From NCBI RefSeq assembly GCF_018919145.1, contig NZ_JAHLQJ010000006.1, positions 209,199 through 273,198 on the forward strand: a DNA stretch of 64,000 nucleotides. The letters are read 5' to 3'. Source of the stretch: Paenibacillus brevis. Its GTDB lineage: Bacteria > Bacillota > Bacilli > Paenibacillales > Paenibacillaceae. Below are positions 43,813 to 52,724 of this stretch, one piece after another. The notes beneath the pieces were generated by a model. It had not been told where the DNA came from and searched no databases. It saw nothing but the letters and a program-made list of their open reading frames with translations. A program made the position numbers and the translations under genes. The stretch's first letter is position 1, and each line of letters begins with the position of its first letter.

Positions 43813-44880
43813 CTACTTGAAGAACAGAAAATGGGTAGGGACCGGACGAAGCTGCCCGTCGGAAGGCTTGTTGACAACCTTTCCGTTGACGACAAGCGAA
43901 GACGAGCCTCCGCCATCCAGATTATAGGCATCCTGGACACCCAGATTAAACAGCTTGGCTTGTACCTCCTCAAGCGTAGCTCCGGAGCTTCCTTTCTCAT
44001 CCCGTCCGTCAATGACAAGGATGAGCAGCTGCTCATCCTTATAATTGCCAATGACCGTACGCGGCGCTCGAAGCGGGGACTTCTTCCACTTGTCAGGTAT
44101 CGTTACCTTTACACCATTATTCAGGAGAATAGGTACAAAGGTTGCGCCGAACAGCGGCTGAAGCTTATCCAGCTCCTCCTTCTGCTTGAACTTGCCTCCG
44201 ATTAATTGTCCGGAGTGGTTCATGCCTACGAAGAACAAATCCTTGAAGGTTGGTTGAAAGCCGCTCAAATAGTTGCCGTCAAGCATAGTCGTGCTCATAG
44301 GATAACGCTTGCCGTCAGAATCGGCAAAGCCCCCCGCATTGATTCCGGCTACGGCACCGTACCGCTTGGCGGCCTGCAGCGTGGTCTCTGCTCCTCCAAA
44401 CACATCCTTCCCGAGTGTCATCTTCATCGCATCGGGGGATTTTAGCTTTACTTTCATCACGTAGCCCTTGTAGGTTCCGGGGTTGATCTTATAGAGCTCG
44501 ATTCTTAAATTATCGCTTTGAATGGTCTGATAAGGCGTGCCCAGCTTGGCAGTAATCCGTTTATTATAGATCACTTCCGGGCGATCCGCTGTATAAGCAG
44601 CAGTCTTCTTGATGGATGCCATCGTTTCGGTTGTCTTATGATACAGCTCAGCGGTCTCCTTCAAGGAAGAAGCCGTCAGCTTGGCAGCCTCCTCCGCTTG
44701 GGCGAGGTCTTTGCCGATAATGCTAGTTACCTCAGGAATGTTTGTATCCTGTGTAAGTCCCTCTACGTCTGTTGTCCAATCTATGCCGGCTCCTCCAATC
44801 AGCAAGGCAAGCACCAGCCCGAGCAGCGGCCCTGTTGCCAGCAGGAAGAAGCGATTAATTCGTTTGGTATCCGCCATCAT
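43813..44880 (-). CDS. Membrane-anchored phosphodiester glycosidase family protein
   Basis: A 355-residue protein with an N-terminal membrane helix (about 10-32, FFLLATGPLLGLVLALLIGG), a helical spacer to about 95, and a C-terminal domain of the NAGPA/phosphodiester glycosidase family. Signatures are GAVAGINAGGFADSDGKRYP, RAPRTVIGNYKDEQLLILVIDGRDE, GATLEEVQAKLFNLGVQDAYNLDGGGSSSLVVNG and the terminal RPVPTHFLFF. Family members uncover N-acetylglucosamine phosphodiesters or act on teichoic-acid-like polymers, so a cell-wall glycopolymer is the likely target. It overlaps the upstream coiled-coil gene by four bases (ATGA), so the two are co-translated. Confidence 0.9.
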   Translation of the reverse strand: MMADTKRINRFFLLATGPLLGLVLALLIGGAGIDWTTDVEGLTQDTNIPEVTSIIGKDLAQAEEAAKLTASSLKETAELYHKTTETMASIKKTAAYTADRPEVIYNKRITAKLGTPYQTIQSDNLRIELYKINPGTYKGYVMKVKLKSPDAMKMTLGKDVFGGAETTLQAAKRYGAVAGINAGGFADSDGKRYPMSTTMLDGNYLSGFQPTFKDLFFVGMNHSGQLIGGKFKQKEELDKLQPLFGATFVPILLNNGVKVTIPDKWKKSPLRAPRTVIGNYKDEQLLILVIDGRDEKGSSGATLEEVQAKLFNLGVQDAYNLDGGGSSSLVVNGKVVNKPSDGQLRPVPTHFLFFK

Positions 44881-45281
44881 TTAAGCAGGTCCATCTTCTT
44901 CTGAAGTTCAGCAAGCTGCTTTTGTACCTGACTTAGCTGGGTATACAGCTGGTTGCTGTTATCCGTCTTGCTCGTAGTGTTATCTTTGGTGAATTCCAGC
45001 AATTCATTGAAGCTCTGGACCTGGGATTCAAGCTCGTCCACTTCCTTAGCAAGCTCGTCCAGCTGTGCCGAATACTCGGTTCTCATCGCTTCGGTACGTG
45101 CAGCCATGGCCGCATCCAATTCTAGCAGCATCGTTTCTTTTAAATGGTTGCTATACATATACGCGCCGGTTCCCCCTGCTCCGATCAAAATGATCCAGAT
45201 CAGGATTACGGCAAGCGGAGAAATTCGTTTTTTCTTGCTTCGGGAAAGGGTCTCGGCGCTGTCACTCGGGTTGTAAGACAT
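44877..45281 (-). CDS. Small membrane protein with coiled-coil ectodomain
   Basis: A 134-residue protein. A basic stretch (SRSKKKRIS) precedes one membrane helix at about 22-43 (PLAVILIWIILIGAGGTGAYMY). The remaining 90 residues are a nearly continuous heptad-rich coiled coil (LDELAKEVDELESQVQSFNELLEF, then LYTQLSQVQKQLAELQKKMDLL). It overlaps the start of the phosphodiester glycosidase gene by four bases. Together they probably form a membrane complex, since the glycosidase also has an anchor followed by helical spacer. No family is recognised. The start ATG follows AGAGGTGATC. Confidence 0.78.
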   Translation of the reverse strand: MSYNPSDSAETLSRSKKKRISPLAVILIWIILIGAGGTGAYMYSNHLKETMLLELDAAMAARTEAMRTEYSAQLDELAKEVDELESQVQSFNELLEFTKDNTTSKTDNSNQLYTQLSQVQKQLAELQKKMDLLK

Positions 45282-45448
45282 GAGATCACCTCTGGGTTGT
45301 TATTTCCAGTCTACATTCTATCATGCACCTTCTCTCAGTGCAAAAGGATTGCAAGTTTCATAGAATAGAAGCATTTCAAGTACAATTTGTAAGGACAAAT
45401 TATACTCAGGTACAATCGTTGTAATGATCATAGACGGGAGGAAGCGAC

Positions 45449-45874
45449 ATGGAGCAATGGCTGGAGGAATTCATGTCCGGCTGGCCAGCTGAACAGAGAC
45501 GTGAAGTGGCGGAGCATCTGGAAGAGGGGCGTTTTATCTCATTCACGGATGGAAGAAGCTCTATCAGCACTGAGGAGAATATTCTGGATTGGGCTCCCGC
45601 ATGGGAAAAGGAGGATGAACGCAGATTATTGTTATTAAAGGATGAGGCGGAGAGAAAATCATTACCGGCAGTAAGGCTGAAGCTGCCGTCGGGCCTTCAA
45701 CCATCAGTTCTTCGGAAGGCGGTGCTGCTTAGAGGGGTGGCCGTAGGGAGTGAGTCAGAGCGAGAGGATGTAATCTTACTCCAATTCGAGAGTCTTAGCC
45801 CGGAGCAAATTGCCGAAGGGCTGGAACGCCTTGAGGAAGAAATCAACTCGTTCACAGCCCGTTACGAATCATGA
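45449..45874 (+). CDS. Hypothetical protein (141 aa)
   Basis: An acidic 141-residue soluble protein starting at the ATG after GGGAGGAAG. It is Glu-, Leu- and Arg-rich and mostly helical (MEQWLEEFMSGWPAEQRREVAEHLEEG, LSPEQIAEGLERLEEEINSF). No signal peptide, membrane segment or known motif was recognised. It converges on the DUF2161-like gene and their 3' ends overlap by six bases. A clear ribosome binding site and intact frame support it as a gene; its function is unknown. Confidence 0.75.
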   Translation: MEQWLEEFMSGWPAEQRREVAEHLEEGRFISFTDGRSSISTEENILDWAPAWEKEDERRLLLLKDEAERKSLPAVRLKLPSGLQPSVLRKAVLLRGVAVGSESEREDVILLQFESLSPEQIAEGLERLEEEINSFTARYES

Positions 45875-46615
45875 CCCTTCCTCGGACTTGGCTGTGGCAA
45901 TCAAGCTCAGCCCCTCAAGGACTTCCGCATATTGAGACAGCGCGTCGATGCCGGAAGGCGTTAGGGCGTATTGCCCGTGGCTGACGCGAATGAACCATCC
46001 ATAATAATTGCTGCGCAGGATGCTCGCAGCATTCCCGACACCGCTGGCATCCCTAACCTCGCGTGGCGCAATTCCCTGATGATCCCGCATGACAAGCGCC
46101 ATCCGAAGAGCCTTTTCCCGATAGGCGGTTACGAGCTTCGTGCCGTGGCTCCCGCCAACATTGTAATCCCCGCTTCGTTCATGAAACTCGTTGAGCAGAC
46201 GCTCGGAGCGCCGCTTGATTACCTTGGCAGCCGGTACAATAACCTGATCGCCGGGGGAGCAGAGAATTTCGATAAACGGAGGCTTTGTCTTGTAATGGGT
46301 AACAGCTATCAATCCCAGCCCGAGCCGGCGGCATAGCAGGGTGATCTCGTTCCACCGCTGATTATGGGCTCCGCGTTTGCTCCGGTTACGTTCTACGGCC
46401 AGATAGACTTCGCTGCTAAGCTTCTGGCGCTCCAGCCCCTGCAGCAAAAGAGGCAAATTGAAGGTCTTTTTTATTTCGACGATCAGGAGCTCCGGACGCT
46501 CCGGATGAACACCTACCAGGTCACAGTGCTTAACTTCACTCTTAATCGAATACCCCTTCTGCTCAAAAAATGCCTTCAGAGGAGCATATAATTCGGTTTC
46601 GTACTGGACTGCCAT
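45869..46615 (-). CDS. DUF2161-like protein with PD-(D/E)XK nuclease-type core
   Basis: A 248-residue protein. The N-terminal half has a restriction-endonuclease-like pattern: YAPLKAFFEQKGYSIKSEVKHCDLVGVHPERPELLIVEIKK. The Asp of HCDLV and the E-x-K of VEIKK occupy the PD-(D/E)XK metal-site positions, followed by a helix with Q (LLLQGLERQKL). The C-terminal third (EKALRMALVMRDHQGIAPREVRDASGVGNAASILRSNYYGWFIRVSHGQYALT) looks like a winged helix. From memory it corresponds to the DUF2161 family, of unknown role. It could bind or cut DNA, for example in repair; substrate is not shown. The ATG follows a weak AAGGAAG site. Confidence 0.8.
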   Translation of the reverse strand: MAVQYETELYAPLKAFFEQKGYSIKSEVKHCDLVGVHPERPELLIVEIKKTFNLPLLLQGLERQKLSSEVYLAVERNRSKRGAHNQRWNEITLLCRRLGLGLIAVTHYKTKPPFIEILCSPGDQVIVPAAKVIKRRSERLLNEFHERSGDYNVGGSHGTKLVTAYREKALRMALVMRDHQGIAPREVRDASGVGNAASILRSNYYGWFIRVSHGQYALTPSGIDALSQYAEVLEGLSLIATAKSEEGS

Positions 46616-46656
46616 TTGTACCCAACTTCCTTTTATCCTTTTCTATGGAGCAACTG

Positions 46657-46848
46657 TATAAGTTGAGCTAAAGAGCTACGTAGAAAGGGCATAAGTGTGA
46701 AGTGTGCTGTAGAAGCGTAAGCGTTCGCCTTTGTGAGCGGATTTCTACTATGTGATGGCTTAGTTCAATCATAGAAATCCGCGAACAACAGCGATCGTAA
46801 GAACACTTCACACGTTGCCTCCAGCGTAGAATCATTAGTTCAACTTCC
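46657..46848 (-). repeat. Interspersed repeat family 2, copy B
   Basis: A roughly 190-base non-coding element in inverse orientation to copy A. Ends are AAGTTGAGCTAAAG and TTAGTTCAACTT. It can fold: GCGGATTTCTA pairs with TAGAAATCCGC, and GTGTGAAGTGT with ACACTTCACAC (as read on the minus strand). It occupies half of the 390-base gap before prkA; the rest (46849-47004) shows no other clear signal apart from the prkA ribosome binding site. Confidence 0.85.
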
Positions 46849-47004
46849 ATTGCACTAGAAAATTATATCATATCCCAAGGTCAACTTATCCGCTCCCTTT
46901 GCATAGGATTGTATTACTTGAGACATAAGCCCGGCTTCATCAGCCGCCAGATCACTTGAGGATAGATGCTAACCACACCTAGCGGAGTACAGGAGGTAGC
47001 GAGC

Positions 47005-48900
47005 ATGGAAATTTTTGAACGCATATCAGCTTATCGGGCGGAAAGTGAATCGTTGACATGGAACGGTACATTCAAGGACTATATCGAGTTGCTGGTCAAG
47101 GATCCATCCCCTGCCATGACGGCACATGCCCGGGTGTATGCCATGATTGAATCCTACGGGGTGGAGGAAAGGGATGGCCGCAAGCAGTATAAATTTTTTG
47201 AACAGGAAATATTCGGACTGGATCGTGCGGTTGAAAAGCTGGTCGAGGAATACTTCCATTCCGCGGCGCGAAGGCTGGACGTACGCAAACGGATTCTGCT
47301 GCTTATGGGACCGGTCAGCGGCGGTAAATCAACAATTGTTACCTTGCTAAAACGTGGGCTGGAGAAGTTCTCGCGCACGGAAAAGGGAGCGGTCTATGCG
47401 ATATCCGGCTGCCCGATGCATGAAGATCCGCTTCATTTGGTTCCCCATGAGCTTCGGCCTGAGGTGGAACAGGCGCTGGGGGTTCGGATCGAAGGTAATT
47501 TATGCCCGGTATGCCAGCTCCGCTTGAGAAACGAGTACAAAAACGACATCGAGCAGGTGGCGGTAGAACGAGTGCTGCTATCCGAAGACAACCGGGTTGG
47601 GATCGGGACCTTTAGCCCGTCGGATCCGAAGTCCCAGGATATTGCCGATCTGACGGGAAGCATTGATTTCTCCACGATTACAGAGTATGGATCCGAGTCA
47701 GACCCCCGTGCATACCGGTTTGATGGCGAATTGAACAAAGCGAATCGCGGACTGATGGAATTTCAGGAAATGCTGAAATGCGACGAGAAATTTCTGTGGA
47801 ACCTGCTCTCACTGACCCAGGAAGGGAACTTCAAGGCCGGCAGATTTGCTCTTATTTCGGCCGACGAGCTGATCATCGCTCATACGAACGAATCGGAGTA
47901 CAAAGCGTTTATTGCCAACAAAAAAAATGAGGCGCTGCAATCCCGCATGATTGTTATGCCGATTCCATATAATCTCAAGGTCTCTGAGGAGGAGAAGATT
48001 TACGCCAAGCTGATTGGGCAGAGCGATATGAATCACGTGCATATTGCCCCGCATGCGCTACGCGCGGCAGCTATTTTCTCTATCCTTACTCGCCTGAAAG
48101 AGACGAAAAAGCAAGGCGTCGATCTCGTAAAGAAGATGCGGCTTTATGACGGTGAAGAGGTAGAGGGGTATAAGGATGCAGACTTGAAGGAACTGCAAAG
48201 CGAGTACCTGGAAGAGGGAATGTCCGGGGTAGATCCCCGTTATGTGATTAACCGGATTTCCAGCGCGCTGATCAAGCAGGATTTGCACTGCATGGGGGCG
48301 CTCGACATTTTGCGGGCGATCAAGGATGGTCTTGACCAGCATGCCTCGATTACGAAGGAGGAGCGGGAGCGCTATCTCAATTATATTAGCATTGCCCGTA
48401 AGGAATATGATGAGCTTGCCAAGAAAGAGGTTCAGAAAGCCTTTGTCTATTCTTTTGATGAGTCGGCAAAGACCCTGTTCGAGAATTATCTGGACAATAT
48501 CGAGGCCTTCTGCAACTGGACGAAAATTCGTGATCCGCTGACCGATGAGGAGATGGAGCCGGACGAGAGGCTGATGCGCTCGATCGAAGAGCAGATCGGC
48601 ATCTCGGAAAATGCCAAGAAGGCCTTCCGGGAAGAAATCCTGATTCGGATTTCGGCCTATTCCCGCAAGGGCAAGAAATTTGAGTACAATCATCACGACA
48701 GGCTGAGAGAAGCGATCGAGAAGAAGCTGTTTGCGGATTTGAAGGACATCGTCAAAATCACCACTTCAACTAAAACGCCAGATGAAAAACAGTTGAAGCG
48801 GATTAACGAGGTATCGAAGCGGCTGATCGATGAGCATGGCTATTGCCCGGTCTGCGCGAATGAGCTGTTACGTTATGTAGGAAGTCTGCTGAACCGCTAA
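47005..48900 (+). CDS. prkA: PrkA-type AAA+ serine protein kinase
   Basis: A 631-residue protein of the same length as B. subtilis PrkA. The N-terminal AAA+ domain has Walker A GPVSGGKST (residues 102-110) and the later segments of the family (ISGCPMHEDPLHLVP, GNLCPVCQLRL, FSPSDPKSQDIADLTGSIDFSTI, RGLMEFQEMLKCDEKFLWNLLSLTQEG). The C-terminal kinase-like domain follows from about 380, and the protein ends with a CPVC pair. PrkA acts in sporulation, as kinase or protease-like AAA protein. The ATG at 47005 lies six bases after AGGAGGT. Its usual partners yhbH and spoVR lie 8-10 kb downstream on the other strand. Confidence 0.95.
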   Translation: MEIFERISAYRAESESLTWNGTFKDYIELLVKDPSPAMTAHARVYAMIESYGVEERDGRKQYKFFEQEIFGLDRAVEKLVEEYFHSAARRLDVRKRILLLMGPVSGGKSTIVTLLKRGLEKFSRTEKGAVYAISGCPMHEDPLHLVPHELRPEVEQALGVRIEGNLCPVCQLRLRNEYKNDIEQVAVERVLLSEDNRVGIGTFSPSDPKSQDIADLTGSIDFSTITEYGSESDPRAYRFDGELNKANRGLMEFQEMLKCDEKFLWNLLSLTQEGNFKAGRFALISADELIIAHTNESEYKAFIANKKNEALQSRMIVMPIPYNLKVSEEEKIYAKLIGQSDMNHVHIAPHALRAAAIFSILTRLKETKKQGVDLVKKMRLYDGEEVEGYKDADLKELQSEYLEEGMSGVDPRYVINRISSALIKQDLHCMGALDILRAIKDGLDQHASITKEERERYLNYISIARKEYDELAKKEVQKAFVYSFDESAKTLFENYLDNIEAFCNWTKIRDPLTDEEMEPDERLMRSIEEQIGISENAKKAFREEILIRISAYSRKGKKFEYNHHDRLREAIEKKLFADLKDIVKITTSTKTPDEKQLKRINEVSKRLIDEHGYCPVCANELLRYVGSLLNR

Positions 48901-48914
48901 TGAATAGACCAAGG

Positions 48915-48950
48915 GCCAGTTGATCCTGAAGAGGATGAACTGGCTTTTTA
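48915..48950 (+). terminator. Rho-independent terminator of prkA
   Basis: GCCAGTT pairs with AACTGGC with an inner ATCC/GGAT stem, followed by TTTTT. The YitT-type gene ends convergently just beyond it. Confidence 0.8.
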
Positions 48951-48953
48951 GCG

Positions 48954-49610
48954 TTACTTTTTTCGCCATGCCCCGAAATACAGCGGCCGCTTGAGCAGCA
49001 TGACAGGTGAATATACCATTTTTACAATTCGTGTAGAGATCCATTGGCATAACAGAGCAAGAACGATGATACTCCAGTCAATGACGACAGCTGTAAGCAG
49101 AAAAATGACGGCATTCATCCAGAACAGGGTTGATCCGGGATTGACTTTGCGCCGCCTTGCGAGCGCAAGCGCGACGAAGCCGATCCCCCCATTGGTAAAC
49201 CTTTCGCGCAGCAATACCGAGATTCCTGCGCCAAGAAAGACAGAGCCGGCCATCAAATCCAGCCATACATTTGAAAAGGGAGAGTGAAGATAAACCTGAA
49301 AAAAATTAACCGATACCGCCGTTGTGGTGATGACGATGATCGTCCCTACAGCACTGACCTTTCCCAAATGATGCACAGCGAGCAGGAGGAATAGAATATT
49401 GGTGGCCCAGAGTCCGATGCTGACCGGGAGCTGCAGACTATGGTAGAGTAAAATGGCGAGCCCGGCACAGCCTCCGGCAGGGATCGCATGCGGAAATAAA
49501 AATACACCCATGGCAAAGCCCTGGATCAGAGAGCCAGCCAGGATATGAATGTTTTTTTGCCATAGCCGCCGGAAAAAGCGTGCTCGGGAGTTGTAAGTAA
49601 TCGTTGTCAC
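48954..49610 (-). CDS. YitT-family membrane protein (short form)
   Basis: A protein of about 218 residues with five or six membrane helices (HILAGSLIQGFAMGVFLFPHAIPAGGCAGLAILLY, LWATNILFLLLAVHHLG, GTIIVITTTAVSVNFFQVYL, AVIFLLTAVVIDWSIIVLALL). The PHxIPAGGxxGLA pattern is the YitT/DUF161 signature. The C-terminal cytoplasmic DUF2179 domain found in many family members is absent. Start choice is uncertain. The GTG at 49610 lies eight bases after GAAGGG, while AGGAGG near 49650 would fit an unusual CTG start at 49640. It is monocistronic and convergent with prkA. Transport function is assumed for the family but unproven. Confidence 0.82.
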   Translation of the reverse strand: MTTITYNSRARFFRRLWQKNIHILAGSLIQGFAMGVFLFPHAIPAGGCAGLAILLYHSLQLPVSIGLWATNILFLLLAVHHLGKVSAVGTIIVITTTAVSVNFFQVYLHSPFSNVWLDLMAGSVFLGAGISVLLRERFTNGGIGFVALALARRRKVNPGSTLFWMNAVIFLLTAVVIDWSIIVLALLCQWISTRIVKMVYSPVMLLKRPLYFGAWRKK

Positions 49611-49776
49611 GGAAATCACCCTTCGGGGATGGATTTTCAGGCTAGTCCTCCTATACAACTTATGAGCAGGGGAATGAGGCGATGCATGAAGGGGATAAAT
49701 TTCAAGGTTTGTACATATGAAAAGCAGGGATCAAGGTGTCTGTAATGGAATGTTTGATCAATGAGGAGGGGAAGTC

Positions 49777-50961
49777 ATGGCGAAGCAAGCAGGAGAGATA
49801 ACCGTAAAAATTATATTGAGTATTGTAGCTGTTTGCGGAATTGCCCTTGCAGGTCTTGTCATATATGGGTTCACTGCACTAATGGGAATTGATCCATTCT
49901 ATTCGGCACTTATTTTGATGGGTACAGGGGCAACGGCTATATTTGTAATTTTATTTATGTTCATAACGTCACGTCTTCATCGGATCCTGAGGTGGTCTTT
50001 GCTGGGAGTTATCATCATTGCGGCGCTGGCCTCGGCAGGACATGAGGGCTGGAAAGCCTACTATAACAGCATTCCTGTAGTTAGTGATCAGGAAGTGGAT
50101 ATGGATCATTATATGCCTTTTCGAGAGGGCAGCAAGCTGGCTGAACTGAGTGAGCCTGCCGCTTTGAAGCTGACATCAGAGCTTCCAAGGCTTGACGGGG
50201 CGACAGCTCTTTATCCGCTGTATGCGGCATTTGCGCAGGCTGTGTATCCTGAACAGGAATATTCCTACAAGGATAGCGAAGTGATGGTGAACACTACGCC
50301 TGAAGCGTATGAAAATTTGATCGAGGGCGAGGTGGATCTTATTTTTGCCGCTGCTCCGTCAGAGCCGCAGAAGGCAGCGGCCCGCAGAAACGGACTGGAA
50401 CTGAAGCTGACTCCGATCGGACGGGAGGCATTTGTGTTTTTTGTGAATGCGGACAACCCGGTGCAGGGATTGACGACGGAACAGCTTCTCGGCATCTATT
50501 CGGGCGAGATCACGAACTGGAGCGAGGTTGGCGGAGAGAATAAAGAAATACGCGCTTTTCAAAGACCGGAGGGAAGCGGAAGTCAGACGATGCTGCAAAA
50601 GATCATGGAAGGGCGGGAGCTGGCAGAGGCGCCAAGCGAGGATGTGGTGTCCGGCATGGGCGGCATCATTCAGAGGACGTCGGATTACCGGAACCATAAG
50701 AATGCGCTGGGCTTTTCATTCCTGTTCTATGCGACTGAAATGGTACGGAATGGAGATATCCGCTTGCTGGAGATAGATGGAGTCATCCCGAATCGGGTGA
50801 CCATTGCTAACGGCGACTACCCGCTGGCTTCGGAGTTTTATGCCGTGACGGCGGGGAGCGACAATCCGAACGTCGATAAGCTGATTGAATGGGTCCTCTC
50901 TCCGCAAGGGCAGGAGCTGATCGAGAAGACAGGGTATACGCCGGTGGAACAGAGACGATAG
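49777..50961 (+). CDS. Membrane-anchored PstS-like substrate-binding protein
   Basis: A 394-residue protein. Three membrane helices occupy about residues 9-90 (ILSIVAVCGIALAGLVIYGF, ALILMGTGATAIFVILFMFI, WSLLGVIIIAALASAG). From residue 125 there is a periplasmic-binding-type domain of the phosphate/tungstate class, with LPRLDGATALYPLYAAFAQAVYP, NLIEGEVDLIFAAAPS, GREAFVFFVNADNPVQGLTTEQLLGIYSGEITNWSEVGG, RPEGSGSQTMLQKIM and ALGFSFLFYA. These match PstS motifs, including the phosphate-site GSGSQ. A multi-helix anchor instead of a lipoprotein signal is unusual, and no pst permease genes lie nearby. It may be a sensor or orphan binding protein. GAGGAGGGGAA precedes the ATG. Confidence 0.85.
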   Translation: MAKQAGEITVKIILSIVAVCGIALAGLVIYGFTALMGIDPFYSALILMGTGATAIFVILFMFITSRLHRILRWSLLGVIIIAALASAGHEGWKAYYNSIPVVSDQEVDMDHYMPFREGSKLAELSEPAALKLTSELPRLDGATALYPLYAAFAQAVYPEQEYSYKDSEVMVNTTPEAYENLIEGEVDLIFAAAPSEPQKAAARRNGLELKLTPIGREAFVFFVNADNPVQGLTTEQLLGIYSGEITNWSEVGGENKEIRAFQRPEGSGSQTMLQKIMEGRELAEAPSEDVVSGMGGIIQRTSDYRNHKNALGFSFLFYATEMVRNGDIRLLEIDGVIPNRVTIANGDYPLASEFYAVTAGSDNPNVDKLIEWVLSPQGQELIEKTGYTPVEQRR

Positions 50962-51022
50962 TGTTAATGGATTCGTAGTAGATGAATTATATCAAACAGA
51001 TGCACGCAAGGGAGAGGTTAAA

Positions 51023-52630
51023 GTGTCCGCAGGCACATTGTATATAAACGGGAAATGGACAAGATTAGCTGATACTGGAGTCTTGAATGCTGCAGATGCG
51101 GTGTATGTAGAGGAAGGCCGGATCAAGGCCATTGGCAGAAAAGAGGATCTGAAGCTCCAGCTCGCAGGACGGCATGTCCGGACGGTTGATTGGGAAGGTG
51201 CGGTCGTGCTGCCCGGATTGAGCGATGCCCATATGCATCTGTCGATGCATGGCATGAAGCTGGATATGCTCGATTTCAGCGGTGCTGCCTCCAAGGAGGA
51301 GATGCTGCGCCTCCTGCGTGAACGGGCCGAATTAACGCCGCCGGGAGAATGGATTCTGGGGCTGAACTGGAATGAGAACAACTTCACACCTGCTGAAGCC
51401 CCGACGCTGGAGGAGCTGAATGCCGTCAGCGAGCGTCATCCGATCTTTCTGATGCGGACATGCTTTCATGCTTATCTCGCCAATACAGAGGCATATCATA
51501 GAGCAGGCATTGCGGCAGACACGCCAGATCCGGAGTCAGGGGCCTTCGGCCGGGACGAGTCGGGACAATTGAATGGCTGGATTTATGAAGAAGCATCCGC
51601 CGCTTTCACGAAGGTGCAGCCGGAACCGGATTATACGGTGAAAAAAGATGCTATCCGCCGCGCATGGCTCGATGCTTTGCGCCTGGGGCTAACCGCTGCG
51701 CATACCGAGGATTTGCGCTTCCTGGGCAGCATCGAGACGATGCTGCAAATCTGTCATGAGCTGCGGGAGGAGGAAGGCATTGCCTTCCGGACCCACCAGC
51801 TCATCTACTATCCGTTCCTTGCAGAAGCACAGGAACGGGGACTTCGCGCCGGCGCCGGGGATGAGTGGCTGCGCATCGGTGCGGTCAAGCTCTTCGCCGA
51901 CGGGGCGATCGGCGGCCGCACGGCGCTGCTGCAGGCGCCGTACAGCGATGCTCCGCAGACCCGGGGCATGGCGATCCACTCCGAGGAAGGGATCGCTGCC
52001 ATTGTCCGCGAAGCGCGCTGGCAGGGCTTCCCCATCGCCGTGCACGCGATCGGCGACGGAGCCGCCGATCTGACGCTGCGGGCGATGGAGCAGCTCCCGC
52101 TGGCGCAGGACAGCCGGCTTCCCGACCGGCTGATCCATGCCCAGGTGCTGGATGCGGGGCTGGTGCGCCGGATGGCGGCGCTCCCGCTGGCGGCAGACAT
52201 CCAGCCGCGGTTCGTGGCCAGCGATTTCCCTTGGGTGCTGGACCGGGTGGGTCCGCAGCGTACGGAATACCTGTACGCGTGGAAGAAGTTAAGCGCAGCG
52301 GGGATTGTATGCGCAGGCGGCAGCGATGCGCCGATTGAGCCGCTTTGCCCGCTGCTTGGAATGCATGCGGCGGTTACCCGCCGCAAGCCGGAGGAAGACC
52401 ATGAGGGCTACTTGCCCGAAGAGAAGCTGACGACGGCTGAAGCGCTCGCGCTATTTACGAGCGGCAGCGCATTTGCCGCCGGAGAAGTCCGCGAGCGCGG
52501 CTCAATAGAAGTCGGTAAATTCGCCGATTTCACCGTGCTGGACCGTGAGCTTGAAGGAGATCCTCAGCAACTGCTGGATGCCCAAGTGAGAATGACGATT
52601 GTGAACGGGGAAATCGGCTATCAGGCTTAA
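51023..52630 (+). CDS. Amidohydrolase family protein (YtcJ-like, amidohydrolase 3)
   Basis: A 535-residue metal-dependent hydrolase. A small beta domain (TLYINGKWTRLADTG, GRIKAIGR) encloses the TIM barrel. The metal-binding HxH is His70-x-His72 in GLSDAHMHLSMHG. Further ligands lie in RIGAVKLFADGAIGGRTALL, AVHAIGDGA, LIHAQVLD and AGGSDAPIEP, and the C-terminus returns to the small domain (KFADFTVLDREL). Family members hydrolyse amides of varied substrates; specificity is unknown. The GTG follows GGGAGAGG. Bases 51850-52260 are strikingly GC-rich compared with the rest of the gene. A strong terminator follows. Confidence 0.92.
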   Translation: MSAGTLYINGKWTRLADTGVLNAADAVYVEEGRIKAIGRKEDLKLQLAGRHVRTVDWEGAVVLPGLSDAHMHLSMHGMKLDMLDFSGAASKEEMLRLLRERAELTPPGEWILGLNWNENNFTPAEAPTLEELNAVSERHPIFLMRTCFHAYLANTEAYHRAGIAADTPDPESGAFGRDESGQLNGWIYEEASAAFTKVQPEPDYTVKKDAIRRAWLDALRLGLTAAHTEDLRFLGSIETMLQICHELREEEGIAFRTHQLIYYPFLAEAQERGLRAGAGDEWLRIGAVKLFADGAIGGRTALLQAPYSDAPQTRGMAIHSEEGIAAIVREARWQGFPIAVHAIGDGAADLTLRAMEQLPLAQDSRLPDRLIHAQVLDAGLVRRMAALPLAADIQPRFVASDFPWVLDRVGPQRTEYLYAWKKLSAAGIVCAGGSDAPIEPLCPLLGMHAAVTRRKPEEDHEGYLPEEKLTTAEALALFTSGSAFAAGEVRERGSIEVGKFADFTVLDRELEGDPQQLLDAQVRMTIVNGEIGYQA

Positions 52631-52660
52631 CATAAACTCTTGCTCGACTTGCTTCACGAA

Positions 52661-52696
52661 GAACCGGATCAGATCTTTGATCCGGTTCTTTTTTTT
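52661..52696 (+). terminator. Rho-independent terminator of the amidohydrolase gene
   Basis: GAACCGGATCA pairs perfectly with TGATCCGGTTC around GATCTT, followed by eight T. Confidence 0.92.
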
Positions 52697-52724
52697 ATAA
52701 AGAAGAAGCTGCATACCATCTCGA

